Source of the DNA: Myxococcales bacterium
GTDB lineage: Bacteria; Myxococcota_A; Polyangia; Haliangiales; Haliangiaceae
DNA length: 48,797 nucleotides
Direction of reading: 5' to 3'
Assembly (NCBI GenBank): GCA_028287135.1
Contig: JAQBQE010000038.1
Span: 1 to 48,797 of the forward strand
Positions within the stretch are counted from its first letter, which is position 1. Every line of letters starts with the position of its first letter. The notes beneath the pieces are model-generated. The model was given only the letters and a program-made list of their open reading frames with translations, did no database searches and had not been told where the DNA came from. Shown here piece by piece: positions 8,740 through 16,574 of this stretch. The position numbers and the translations under genes are program-made.

Positions 8740-9149
8740 CTAGTCGGCGAGGCGGACGCGTCGCGACGGGTACGGAAGCTTCTCGATCGCGCGCGATAGC
8801 TTGCCGCCGGCGGCAGTCCCGAAGTCGGCCGTGACGAAGTAGTTGCAGTCCGGGTGCTCGCGAAACCGCTCGACCTGGTCGGCGTGCTCTTTCCGCACCT
8901 TCACGTCCTTCGCGTCGGCCCTGCGCACGAAGCCGCGGCGCACGACGTTGGGTGTCATGAAGGCCCAGTTCGAAGCGCCGGGAAGCTTGGCGCGGAACAG
9001 CGGGTAGCCGTGGTCTTGATCACCCTGCGCCTCGAACGTGTAGCGGCTCGCCTTCGAGATCGCGGCGGCCACCGTGCCGATCTTCGCCGTGGTCTCGATG
9101 CCGATGGCGACGGTGATGTCGGAGGGGCGGAGCTTGCGGAGGAGAGCGT
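8740..9149 (-). pseudogene. Truncated SUKH (SMI1/KNR4) gene copy, 3' half
   Basis: On the minus strand this reads LLRKLRPSDITVAIGIETTA through to KLSRAIEKLPYPSRRVRLAD and a TAG, about 85-90% identical in protein to the C-terminal half of the intact gene at 11644-12510. Homology ends at about 9149, where the 17-bp terminal repeat of the element at 9150-9285 begins. The upstream frame continues only through element sequence, so this copy has no native start or SUKH core. At the other end the homology stops next to the orphan motif at 8716-8732. Non-functional remnant. Confidence 0.85.
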
Positions 9150-9285
9150 CCCCGACCGGGGTTGATGAATCGGTCAGAAGTGCAGCAGCTTCGGAAGTCG
9201 CGGTCAGTCCGAGAGTTGTCCGACGCGAGGTCCTCGACGGTGAGGTGGTGCGAGTCAACGATGTCGAAATCAACCCCGGTCGGGG
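9150..9285. mobile_element. Non-autonomous inverted-repeat element, copy 2
   Basis: 136 bp with the same perfect 17-bp terminal inverted repeats as 6998-7132 (left arm 9150-9166, right arm 9269-9285). Its interior differs from copy 1 at only about ten positions, including gtccgagagttgtccgacgc at the centre. It directly abuts the truncated SUKH gene. No ORF of its own. Both copies share short flanks (agcgt before, gcg after), so the true ends may extend a few bases. Confidence 0.8.
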
Positions 9286-9396
9286 CGCCGGTCCATCCTG
9301 CTATCGAGGTTCAAGACAAGCCGGCCCCAGCCGCGGGGACAGAGGTCCCCAGAACCCGGCCGCTTCTTTCGTTTCCCGTGTGATATCTCGGCCGGC

Positions 9397-10209
9397 ATGA
9401 GGGCCATGCCGATCATTCTCGCGGCGCTGCTAGTCGTTGCGGCGCAGGCTTGTGCTGGGCCGGGAAAGGCCAAGATGAGCCAGCGGCAGGTGGCGGTCAG
9501 CGGCTACGGCGTCACGTTCGAGCTCCTGGCCCCCTTTGAGATGAATCGGCTGGGCGAGCAAAGCCCGGTGGACGATGCGGTGGTGTTGGCCCACCCGGGC
9601 GGGCGCGGACTGAAGAATGCGCTTCTCGCGCCGGGCAAGACCGTCGCTGGCGGGCCGCTCAAGAAGGAGTTTCAGGTCGTGCCCGGCGGAAAAGCTGGCG
9701 ACGGCTTGTGGACCTACCGCAGCGGATCCGACGGCACGTCCATCACGCTTGGCGCCGATATGAAGGACGTCTCGGAGGTGGGCAGCGCGGGCGCCGGCCC
9801 CACCGAGAAAAGCTGGTCGATCCAGACGGCCGCCTACCGGGTTGCCTGGCCCAAGAACTGGAAGCTCGTATCGACCGAGCCCGGAACACGGTCGCCGTTC
9901 GAGCTGATCGGGACCAATGGGGCGATGATCATGCTCCGGGGCCCGCTCAAGGGTTCGAAGGAGCTGCCCACGCCGCCGCAGTTGGTCGGGGCTGGCCAGA
10001 CGATCGTGGACCAGGGAGATCTCGACGGTCAGATCTGGATGATGCTCGAGTACCAGCACGACGGTCAGACCTGGCGCCAGCGGCACCACTACGGAGTCCT
10101 CGGCAAGGAGACCGTCGTGATCGTCACCGGCCAGGCGCCGGCAAGCCAGACAGCGGAGATGACCGAGGCCTGCGAGACGATCGTGAAGTCGCTCTCCTCT
10201 CTCAAGTGA
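9397..10209 (+). CDS. Uncharacterised lipoprotein
   Basis: 270 residues starting MRAMPIILAALLVVAAQAC, a signal peptide with lipobox AQAC. The body contains two similar-looking segments: FELLAPFEMNRLGEQSPVDD early and YRVAWPKNWKLVSTEPGTRS later. They suggest a duplicated beta-rich domain of the kind that follows 'P-x-x-W' motifs in small periplasmic lipoproteins. It ends in a helical ACETIVKSLSSLK. ATG 9397 and ATG 9406 are both possible; 9397 gives a normal n-region. No family recognised; likely extracytoplasmic. Confidence 0.8.
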   Translation: MRAMPIILAALLVVAAQACAGPGKAKMSQRQVAVSGYGVTFELLAPFEMNRLGEQSPVDDAVVLAHPGGRGLKNALLAPGKTVAGGPLKKEFQVVPGGKAGDGLWTYRSGSDGTSITLGADMKDVSEVGSAGAGPTEKSWSIQTAAYRVAWPKNWKLVSTEPGTRSPFELIGTNGAMIMLRGPLKGSKELPTPPQLVGAGQTIVDQGDLDGQIWMMLEYQHDGQTWRQRHHYGVLGKETVVIVTGQAPASQTAEMTEACETIVKSLSSLK

Positions 10210-10256
10210 TCAAGAGCTAAGAAGTCCGCCCTCGCGTTGCCATCAGGTGGCCGTGA

Positions 10257-10379
10257 CCTGGGGGAAACGGGCGGGCAGCGACGGAAGCGGCGGGCAAGCG
10301 GGAGGAACTCGAAGTGCTGCATCTCGAGGGCAAACAGGCCAAGGTCGCGTCCCGTCTCGATGTTCTGTTTCAGCCCTAA
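10257..10379 (+). pseudogene. 3' end of an unidentified gene
   Basis: A 41-codon frame beginning right after a stop codon and ending in TAA reads GKREELEVLHLEGKQAKVAS then RLDVLFQP. Codon use and composition are protein-like, but there is no start codon upstream of the conserved-looking part. I take it as the stranded 3' end of a gene whose remainder is not in the window. Family not recognised. Confidence 0.4.
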
Positions 10380-10385
10380 ACCAGT

Positions 10386-10726
10386 TCAAGTCCCCGCGGT
10401 GACCACGTAGTCGCCGCAGCGGCAGCGCAGCACCTCCCGTACGTGCTCATGACGAGGAGTTGCCGAGCCGCTCGTGCAGCTCCTCGAGGACCAGCTCGAT
10501 CAACGCGGTCAGATCGACGTCCACCACGAGGTCCGAAGAACGGATGCTCGCCGATCCGGAACGCGGCCGCGGACGCACCGAACAGCTCGAGGTGACCGAG
10601 CCCGAAGTAGCGATTCGGACCGTCGCCCGCTCGCGCCGCAGTCGCGCGAGTCATCTCGATGTGGTTGCGTGCGAATTGTTCGATCTGTTCGGCCAGTTCG
10701 TAGTCCGTCATGCAATCCAGTTGCAC
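10386..10726 (-). pseudogene. Small protein gene broken by frameshifts
   Basis: ATG 10726 (or 10711) opens MTDYELAEQIEQFARNHIEM ... NRYFGLGHLELFGASAAAFR. Coding character then moves to a second frame (DLVVDVDLTALIELVLEELH) and to a third (REVLRCRCGDYVVTAGT) ending at the TGA at 10386-10388. Two single-base corrections, near 10522 and near 10463, would give one protein of about 110 residues with a short Cys pair near its end. Function unknown. Decay or sequence error. Confidence 0.5.
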
Positions 10727-10846
10727 ACCGCAATCGACGGTCCAACACCACCCTGAACGGTTACTCGCGGACGGTCGGAGGCTTGCCGAGGTTGCTGCAG
10801 CGTTCGGACCGTGCGGTCAGGCACCGTTCCGAGGTAACGGTGGTGA

Positions 10847-11512
10847 ATGTACAGAGCACTGGTCCTGACCGCGCTGGTGATCGCGGGCTGCAAGAAACAA
10901 CAGGACGACTGCCAGCGGTTCGTGGACAAATCCAGAACCTACCTGCTTGGCATGAAGGGGCCCGGCAAGAAGCTCACGGATGCGCACCTCGAACAGGTCG
11001 TCGAGACGTGCCGAAAGAGCAAGGGCGATCCTGCCAACAAGGACGACGCGCTGATGAAGTGCGTCCTCGATGCGCAGGGTGACGCAGCGATCGAGACCTG
11101 CTGGAGCGCCTCGTTCAGCGACTTCGCGTCTGGCAGCAAGAGGGTCGAAGCCGTGGTCGAGCTCAAGCGGATGGCCAGGTCCATCGAGGTTCTGTTCGAC
11201 GACATGCACGAGTTCCCGAAGGGCACCGCAGGACCAACGCCAGCCCGCGATTGCTGCAAGGGCCCGGGCAACAAGTGCACGGTCTGGGAATCCGACTGGG
11301 CGGCCGATACGCTCTGGGCTCGGCTGTACTTCGCCATGATCGAACCGAACCAGTTCCGCTACACGTACGAGAGCGACGGCGCCACGGTGACGGCGACGGC
11401 GACGGGAGACCTCGACTGTGATGGGACCGCGATCACATACACGATGAAGATGTCGATCGAGAACGGTCGACCAAAGATGACGATCACCGAGCCCGACGCG
11501 ACCGCGGACTGA
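10847..11512 (+). CDS. Lipoprotein with type IV pilin-like C-terminal fold
   Basis: 221 residues. MYRALVLTALVIAGC gives a lipobox IAGC followed by KK. The C-terminal 120 residues start with a helix (VVELKRMARSIEVLFDDMHE), pass a Cys-rich turn (DCCKGPGNKCTVW) and end in strands (FRYTYESDGATVTATATGDL, DCDGTAITYTM). This order resembles the globular head of type IV pilins/GspG-like proteins, here carried by a lipid anchor rather than a prepilin leader. A GAGGTAA sequence precedes the start at a suitable distance. Function unknown. Confidence 0.8.
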   Translation: MYRALVLTALVIAGCKKQQDDCQRFVDKSRTYLLGMKGPGKKLTDAHLEQVVETCRKSKGDPANKDDALMKCVLDAQGDAAIETCWSASFSDFASGSKRVEAVVELKRMARSIEVLFDDMHEFPKGTAGPTPARDCCKGPGNKCTVWESDWAADTLWARLYFAMIEPNQFRYTYESDGATVTATATGDLDCDGTAITYTMKMSIENGRPKMTITEPDATAD

Positions 11513-11643
11513 CTGAGCCTCCGCGGATTTCCATGCGCAACGGGAGCCGACTCGGTGACCCGGACCGAGCGTGATCACGGGCGGGTCATGAGCGGCGCGA
11601 ACGGTGACGTTTCCGCACCGGGGGTGACGTTCCCGGCAGTTAC

Positions 11644-12510
11644 CTAGTCAACAAGACGGACGCGGCGCGACAGGTACGGGAGCTTCTCGATCGCGCGCGA
11701 TAGCTTGCCGCCAGCAGCGGTTCCGAAGTCGGCCGTGACGAAGTAGTTGCAGTCCGGGTGCTCGGGAAACCGCTCGACGTTGTCGGCGGGCTCGTCTCGC
11801 ATCTTCTCGTTCTTCGCGTCGGACCTGCGCACGAAGCCGCGGCGCACCACGTTGGGTGTCAGGAAGGCCCAGTTCGAGGCGCCAGGAAGCTTGGCGCGGA
11901 ACAGCGGGTAGCCGTGGTCCTGATCACCCTGCGCCTCGAACGAGTAGCGGCTCGTCTTCGAGATCGCTGCGGCGACGGTGGCCATCTTCGCCGTGGTCTC
12001 GATGCCGATGGCGACGGTGATGCCGGAAGGACGGAGCTTGCGGAGGAAGGCGTCGAACGTCGGGGCGACGACCTTGTCGGTATCGAAGCTCTCGATGTCG
12101 ATGTACGAGACCCTGGGCTCGCCGAGCGGACCGCACCTCCGGTAGTCGAGGCAGTAGTGAAAGTGTCCGTCACCGCAGAACGGAACCAGCGCGTCGATGC
12201 GGGCGGGCTTTCGAATCCCTTCCTCGCGCATGTACTTCTTCACGTCGTCCCAGTCCTTGTCGAGGAGCGACGGGAACCGAGGACCGATGCCGGCGATGCA
12301 GTCCACGGGCGCGAGATTGGGCGAGATCGACGTCAGCCGGAGGTAGCCGCCATTCTGGATCCGCAGCAGGTCGAGGTACGCGCGAGGGAGCTTGATGCCG
12401 AGCTTTTTCTCCGCAGACACGACCGCGCGCTGGGTGAGCTTGGGCTGGAGGTACGGTACGTAGACGGGCACGCGCCACAGGTCAGCGGGAAGAGCGGGGT
12501 AAGCGGGCAT
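11644..12510 (-). CDS. SUKH/SMI1-KNR4-like protein
   Basis: 288 residues from ATG 12510, which has AAGGGG seven bases upstream; ATG 12525 would add five residues. Residues 1-140 match the SUKH core (AEKKLGIKLPRAYLDLLRIQ, NGGYLRL, IPFCGDGHFHYCLDY-like). The C-terminal 150 residues form a separate conserved unit also present in the truncated copy at 8740-9149. SUKH proteins commonly act as immunity proteins in polymorphic toxin systems, although many stand alone. No toxin is recognisable nearby. The sequence immediately upstream of its start is a chain of gene remnants, so its present promoter is unclear. Confidence 0.85.
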   Translation of the reverse strand: MPAYPALPADLWRVPVYVPYLQPKLTQRAVVSAEKKLGIKLPRAYLDLLRIQNGGYLRLTSISPNLAPVDCIAGIGPRFPSLLDKDWDDVKKYMREEGIRKPARIDALVPFCGDGHFHYCLDYRRCGPLGEPRVSYIDIESFDTDKVVAPTFDAFLRKLRPSGITVAIGIETTAKMATVAAAISKTSRYSFEAQGDQDHGYPLFRAKLPGASNWAFLTPNVVRRGFVRRSDAKNEKMRDEPADNVERFPEHPDCNYFVTADFGTAAGGKLSRAIEKLPYLSRRVRLVD

Positions 12511-12525
12511 GGAACGCCCCTTCAT

Positions 12526-12723
12526 ACCCGAAGGATTTGCGTACGGGTCCACCTGGCCAAGCTGCAACGCGACGATCTTCTCGAGTCGCGGAACGATGGC
12601 GTTCACGTGCGTTCCGCTGTGCGTTGATCTCGGCCTGATCGGGAGCCTCGCCGTACGGAAGCCGCGGAGCCGTCGTCGGGACTTCCCCTCGCAAGGCGCG
12701 TCCAGCTCGTCGACGACGTCGAG
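12526..12723 (-). pseudogene. Cyclophilin-type isomerase gene remnant, 3' end
   Basis: Minus-strand pieces in alternating frames read VLDVVDELDAP, then EVPTTAPRLPYGEAPDQAEI followed by NAQRN, then VNAIVPRLEKIVALQLG. They align with the C-terminus of cyclophilin-type isomerases, as in the intact gene at 27530-28156 (MDVVDRLNAEYGEAPDQTQI ... NAYLNANFPRLDYIV). At least two frameshifts break it. It is joined upstream to the lipoprotein remnant at 12724 and runs into the 5' side of the SUKH gene. The similarity is too low for a recent copy of 27530. Confidence 0.65.
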
Positions 12724-12846
12724 GACGAACCTCAGCGCACGAACGCGCCGGCGTTGAGTGTCAGCACGCAAGCATCGGCAGAGCAGTAGTCGACGCCGAA
12801 CAGGTCGTGCTGCACACGCGCCGTCGATCGATACGTGTGCCCGGCC
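12724..12846 (-). pseudogene. Lipoprotein gene remnant, 3' end (copy of 14609-14729)
   Basis: On the minus strand the frame YRSTARVQHDLFGVDYCSAD ending ACVLTLNAGAFVR-stop is nearly identical to the last 35 residues of the lipoprotein at 14617-15024. Similarity also extends about 8 bp past the stop codon. Upstream it is fused to the thiD fragment, downstream to the isomerase remnant. No start, so it is not expressed as a protein of its own. Confidence 0.85.
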
Positions 12847-12851
12847 GATGG

Positions 12852-13084
12852 CGGAGTACGTGCATCCCGAACCGTGGGTGTGGCGGGTCTCGATCCGGTC
12901 GGCGGGGAACTCGACGAGGTTGCCATCGCGCGTCGCGAGGACGTCGATCGGCGCGCCTTCGAGGCCGCCTCCCTTGACGAGGACGGCGCGTGCGCCGCGA
13001 TCGATCAGCGAGCGGGCAGCGGCGCGCGCGTGTTCGAGGGTCCGTACCTCGCGTCCGATGAGCGCGGCGGCCTCGTGGGTGTTC
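12852..13084 (-). pseudogene. thiD internal fragment (copy of 15858-16091)
   Basis: Minus-strand translation NTHEAAALIGREVRTLEHAR ... LVKGGGLEGAPIDVLATRDG ... ETRHTHGSGCTYSA is about 95% identical to the matching internal segment of the intact thiD gene at 15701-16498. It begins and ends abruptly. Its 5' edge at 13084 falls inside the TGA (13083-13085) that terminates the neighbouring deoxyribosyltransferase-like gene, so the junction created or captured that stop. Not functional. Confidence 0.9.
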
Positions 13085-13598
13085 AGATGGCGGTCTCCTC
13101 GAGCCCTGGAGCCTCGCTGTGATTGTCGAGCGCTCGAAGCACGGTGGTCACGAAGCTGCCCCAAGTGTCGGCGAGCGAAATGCCGACCCGCGCGCACACG
13201 ATCTCCACGTTGCCCTTGCGCCAGAACCCGTCCGGGCATCCGACGACCAGCTTGCCGCTGCGCGCATACAGGCCGAGCTCGAGCAGCGTGATCGGCGCAC
13301 GGGTCTCTGGTGCGAACCACATGGCGATCACATCGGCGCGGTCGAGGCCATCGAGCTCCCATTCGACCTGCTCGCGGAAGCGCGGTTCGTCAATCGATTG
13401 GCGCCAGCTCGCGTCCCATTCGTTGCGTCGCGGGTTGAGGATCTCGACGTCGCGATCACCGAGCTCGGAGATCAGCGCGGCCTGCCAGTCGGTCGCGGTC
13501 CCCATCTCGATCGAGCCGGCAAGGAAGGCCACGCGCGCCCCGGGCGCGACGATGACGGGCGTGGGCGGCGTATGAACGGACACCACGGTTGGATGCAC
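13083..13598 (-). CDS. Nucleoside 2-deoxyribosyltransferase-like protein
   Basis: 171 residues, GTG start at 13598. The N-terminal VAFLAGSIEMGTATDWQAAL, the NPRRNEWD block, and QVEWELDGLDRADVIAMWFA followed by PITLLELGLYARSGK match the Rossmann-like nucleoside 2-deoxyribosyltransferase fold; the Glu of LLELG is at the position of the catalytic nucleophile. Members cleave or exchange the N-glycosidic bond of deoxynucleosides, or act in nucleotide signalling; the substrate here is unknown. The stop codon lies exactly on the junction with the thiD fragment, so the last few residues may not be native. Confidence 0.8.
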   Translation of the reverse strand: MHPTVVSVHTPPTPVIVAPGARVAFLAGSIEMGTATDWQAALISELGDRDVEILNPRRNEWDASWRQSIDEPRFREQVEWELDGLDRADVIAMWFAPETRAPITLLELGLYARSGKLVVGCPDGFWRKGNVEIVCARVGISLADTWGSFVTTVLRALDNHSEAPGLEETAI

Positions 13599-13723
13599 GG
13601 GCCGCCCTCAACGTCTCTGCTTCCCAAACAGCAGCTGGTTCGCGATGGCCGGCGGGGGCGTGCACGCGATGCTCGGCCCTGGTCGCGTTCCTGTTGATCC
13701 GAGTACCTTCGCAGCGCGTGCGA

Positions 13724-14539
13724 TCACCGGCCCTGAAACGCGGCGGCGAACACCGACATGGGGAGCCGGCCTTCGATCTTTCCCACGGGCTCGGCGAGGG
13801 TCCCGTTGAACCAGCGGTGGTCGACCGGAATGTGTTTTGCCTCGGCGCCTGCGTTGAAATCGTCGATGAAAGTCTGCAGCCACGGCTGAACGACGCCGGG
13901 CTCGGTGCCCTCCGCCCGCATCTGCATCTCGATCGCATCCCCGACGATCTGGGCCCATCCGATCAGGTTCTTGATCTTGTGGTCCGGGTACGCCATCGCA
14001 AGGTAGAAGACGTTCGCCGTCGCCGGAACATGGCCGATGAGTGTGCGCATCTCCGGGCTGGGCGCACCACGGCCCACAGCGGGCGCCCCCTGCCGACCCG
14101 CGGTGACGACGCCGTTCTTCCAGGTCAGTGAGAACCGGTGTTCCCCAACCCGCAGCTCGTAGCTGCCGTCTGGGCCGACCCCTGTCGCTCCGCCGATCAC
14201 AGGCATCAGCTGATCGAGGCACGCTCGCGTCTCCCGCTCTGGCAGCTTCGTGGCGTGCACGGTGGTCGCAGACGCATCTGCCGAGATCAAAAACACGGCG
14301 ACCCCGAGTGAGCTCACCAGATCGCGTGCACAACCAGCGTTGGGTGGCAGCCAGTCCACGAGCAATAGCGGACTCAGATCCGTCCGCTCGAAATTGACCG
14401 CGAGCACGAGGTTCGCGCCGGCAAGTTGGTTCGCTAGCTCAGCGGGCACGAAGCTGAGCGCGGGCGTGGGAGCCGGGGCGGGAGCGTCCGTCTTCGACGA
14501 GCACGCAACCAGCACCAGCAGCATCAGGTGGCGCAACAT
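13724..14539 (-). CDS. Uncharacterised lipoprotein
   Basis: 271 residues. MLRHLMLLVLVAC is a short signal sequence with lipobox LVAC followed by SSKTD and a Pro/Ala linker. The mature part is a single domain with conserved-looking segments such as LSPLLLVDWLPPNAGCARDL, GPDGSYELRVGEHRFSLTW and PVDHRWFNGTLAEP. No family recognised; probably periplasmic or outer-membrane anchored. It is followed by the lipoprotein gene at 14617 on the same strand upstream, 77 bp apart, so the two may share a transcript. Confidence 0.8.
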   Translation of the reverse strand: MLRHLMLLVLVACSSKTDAPAPAPTPALSFVPAELANQLAGANLVLAVNFERTDLSPLLLVDWLPPNAGCARDLVSSLGVAVFLISADASATTVHATKLPERETRACLDQLMPVIGGATGVGPDGSYELRVGEHRFSLTWKNGVVTAGRQGAPAVGRGAPSPEMRTLIGHVPATANVFYLAMAYPDHKIKNLIGWAQIVGDAIEMQMRAEGTEPGVVQPWLQTFIDDFNAGAEAKHIPVDHRWFNGTLAEPVGKIEGRLPMSVFAAAFQGR

Positions 14540-14616
14540 CGAGCTAGCACTTCATCACGCGGCCGATCGGAAACGAAGCGGCGGCTGCTGGCGCAAAGTG
14601 CACCACGCGACGAACC

Positions 14617-15024
14617 TCAGCGCACGAACGCGCCCGCGTTGAGCGTGACCACGCACGCATCGGCAGAGCAGTAGTCGACGCCGAACAGGTCGCGCTGGAC
14701 ACGCGCCGTCGACCGATACGTCTGGCCGCCGGACTGAAACTCCGAGCCGATCTGCGCGCTCCATGCAGCAAGGCCGTCGAAGAAGGCGCGCGCCGGTGCG
14801 CCGGTGCAGGTGAACACGAGAACGTCGGTATCTTCGTCACCGGCCTTCGCGTAGCGCTTATTCGCAATCGCATCGGCGAGGCAGTCGGCGTACAGCGTGG
14901 CTCGCGGCGGGGCGGCGCTCGTCGGGACCGGGCGGTAGTCAGGACCCGTCCCAGCCGGCGGACGAGACGACGCACATGCGGCGAGGAGGGCGAGGGAGGG
15001 CCAGCGCACGCGGACTGATATCAC
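14617..15024 (-). CDS. Small lipoprotein
   Basis: 135 residues, MISVRVRWPSLALLAAC with lipobox LAAC. The mature protein has four Cys (YADCLAD, VFTCTGAP, DYCSADAC), likely two disulfides, in a compact domain: ATLYADCLADAIANKRYAKA, then DVLVFTCTGAPARAFFDGLA. The last 35 codons and a few bases beyond the stop are duplicated at 12724-12846. Divergent from the lipoprotein at 15181 across 156 bp that should hold both promoters. Function unknown. Confidence 0.8.
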   Translation of the reverse strand: MISVRVRWPSLALLAACASSRPPAGTGPDYRPVPTSAAPPRATLYADCLADAIANKRYAKAGDEDTDVLVFTCTGAPARAFFDGLAAWSAQIGSEFQSGGQTYRSTARVQRDLFGVDYCSADACVVTLNAGAFVR

Positions 15025-15180
15025 GAGCCGAGCCGTCTCCAGTCAACCCAGCGGCGCTGCGCGTTCTGGCCCATGCGTACGTTCGGTTCGTACGCGCCGC
15101 TGGTTCTGGGGCTGACGGACCACACACCTCGTGGCGCAGTCGTTCGCACCGCACGCCGTGCGGAGGTGTAACGTCGACGC

Positions 15181-15666
15181 ATGCTCCACAAGATCTGGTT
15201 GGTCGTCGGGGTCGTCGCGATCTCGGCGGGCTGCAAATCGAAGCAACCCGAGTCCAAGACGGCAGAGCCGGGAGACAAGCCCGCCGAAGGTAGTGCGATC
15301 GTCCCGGAGCAGATGGGTACCTTCACGTGCACCGATCTCAAGCAGGACGTATGTCTCGACCCGACGGATCACTTTGCGGCAAACGTCCCCGTGGTGCACA
15401 TGACCTACAAGACGAAGGATTTGCCTGAGAAAGGCGGGACCTACGTCATCAAGTGGATTGCGGAGGACGTCGGTGCCACTGCTCCTGCCAACACGGTGAT
15501 CGCGACGCTGAACGAGTCCGTCAAGGACGCTCAGCCGGGCATGAGGAACTACGTGGTCAATAGCAAGCTCTCGAAGCCCACCAACGATTGGCCCGTCGGC
15601 ACGTATCGCGTCGAGGTCAGCTATGGCGACAAGCTCGTGACGACCGCTCGCTTCTCGATCCGGTAG
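15181..15666 (+). CDS. Small lipoprotein
   Basis: 161 residues. MLHKIWLVVGVVAISAGC has lipobox SAGC followed by KSKQ and a charged linker. The domain (FAANVPVVHMTYKTKDLPEK, GGTYVIKWIAEDVGA, WPVGTYRVEVSYGDKLV) has the alternating strands of an immunoglobulin-like beta sandwich, as in small periplasmic binding or chaperone modules. Stands alone, convergent with thiD. No named family. Confidence 0.75.
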   Translation: MLHKIWLVVGVVAISAGCKSKQPESKTAEPGDKPAEGSAIVPEQMGTFTCTDLKQDVCLDPTDHFAANVPVVHMTYKTKDLPEKGGTYVIKWIAEDVGATAPANTVIATLNESVKDAQPGMRNYVVNSKLSKPTNDWPVGTYRVEVSYGDKLVTTARFSIR

Positions 15667-15700
15667 CCGCCGCCCTTGGAGGTGCAGCTTGTGCGCGCAG

Positions 15701-16498
15701 TTAGCGCGGCAGGGAGCGGATCTCCGCGAAGTGATCGACAGGGCCGACGCCGCCACCGATCCCGGGCGCGCTGCGTAGCGCCTCGGACAGCCACGCTTTC
15801 GACACGCGGATCGCTTCGTCAAGCGCGAGCCCACGCGCGAGCTGGGCGGTGATCGCGGCCGAGTACGTGCATCCCGAACCGTGGGTGTGGCGGGTCTCGA
15901 TCCGATCGGCGGCGAATTCGACGAGAGTGCCATCGCGCGTCGCGAGGACGTCGATCGGCGCGCCGGCCAGGCCGCCTCCCTTGACGAGGACGGCGCGGGC
16001 GCCGCGATCGATCAGCGAGCGGGCGGCGGCGCGCGCGTGTTCGAGGGTCCGGACCTCGCGTCCGACGAGCGCGGCGGCCTCGTGGGTGTTCGGCGTGAAC
16101 AGGGTGGCGAGCGGCATCAGCTCCGTCGCGATGGCGGCCTGGGCGTCGGGTTCGAGGAGGAGGATCCCGTGCTTGCTGATCATCACCGGATCGACGACGA
16201 GCGGAAACGTGAAGTGCCGCGCGCGCTCCGCGATCGCGCTCACCATCGCCGCCGTGCCGAGCGCTCCGGTCTTCGCCGCGCCGGGGACGATGTCCTCGAG
16301 CACCACGTCGAGCTGCTCGAGCACGAGATCGGCGGCGCAGGTGTGGACGCGCGTGACCCCGCGCGTGCTCTGCGCCGTCAGCAGCGTGATCACGGCCATG
16401 CCGTAGACGCCGTGCTGATGGAACGTCTTGAGGTCCGCCTGGATCCCGGCGCCCCCCGATGGATCCGAGCCGGCGATCGTGAGCGCGATGGGACGCAT
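15701..16498 (-). CDS. thiD: Hydroxymethylpyrimidine/phosphomethylpyrimidine kinase ThiD
   Basis: 265 residues from ATG 16498 (MRPIALTIAGSDPSGGAGIQ); the open frame upstream to 16615 is repeat sequence. ThiD phosphorylates hydroxymethylpyrimidine and then its monophosphate in thiamine biosynthesis, in the cytoplasm. Diagnostic features: AGSDPSGGAGIQADLKTF at the N-terminus, GVYGMAVITLLTAQSTRGV, DPVMISKHG, NTHEAAAL and the anion-hole motif THGSGCTYSAAITAQLARG with the catalytic Cys. Length is normal for the family. No other thiamine gene is visible here, so it appears solitary. An internal part (15858-16091) is duplicated at 12852-13084. Confidence 0.95.
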   Translation of the reverse strand: MRPIALTIAGSDPSGGAGIQADLKTFHQHGVYGMAVITLLTAQSTRGVTRVHTCAADLVLEQLDVVLEDIVPGAAKTGALGTAAMVSAIAERARHFTFPLVVDPVMISKHGILLLEPDAQAAIATELMPLATLFTPNTHEAAALVGREVRTLEHARAAARSLIDRGARAVLVKGGGLAGAPIDVLATRDGTLVEFAADRIETRHTHGSGCTYSAAITAQLARGLALDEAIRVSKAWLSEALRSAPGIGGGVGPVDHFAEIRSLPR

Positions 16499-16574
16499 GG
16501 CGCAGCGTGCCCCGAGAGCCGCGAGGGAGCCAGCGCGCGGGACCGTCAAGAAGAGAGGATCAGGCCCTGTGCCC

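Noticed and set aside
11604..11636. Direct repeat ggtgacgtttccg / ggtgacgttcccg
   Set aside because: Only two imperfect short copies; could be chance. Mentioned only as a possible counterpart of the palindrome at 8576.
13608..13706. Minus-strand tail reading PGPSIACTPPPAIANQLLFG then KQRR before a stop, just upstream of the 13598 start
   Set aside because: It has the look of another stranded 3' end, but it is short, has no relative in the window and its composition is not decisive.
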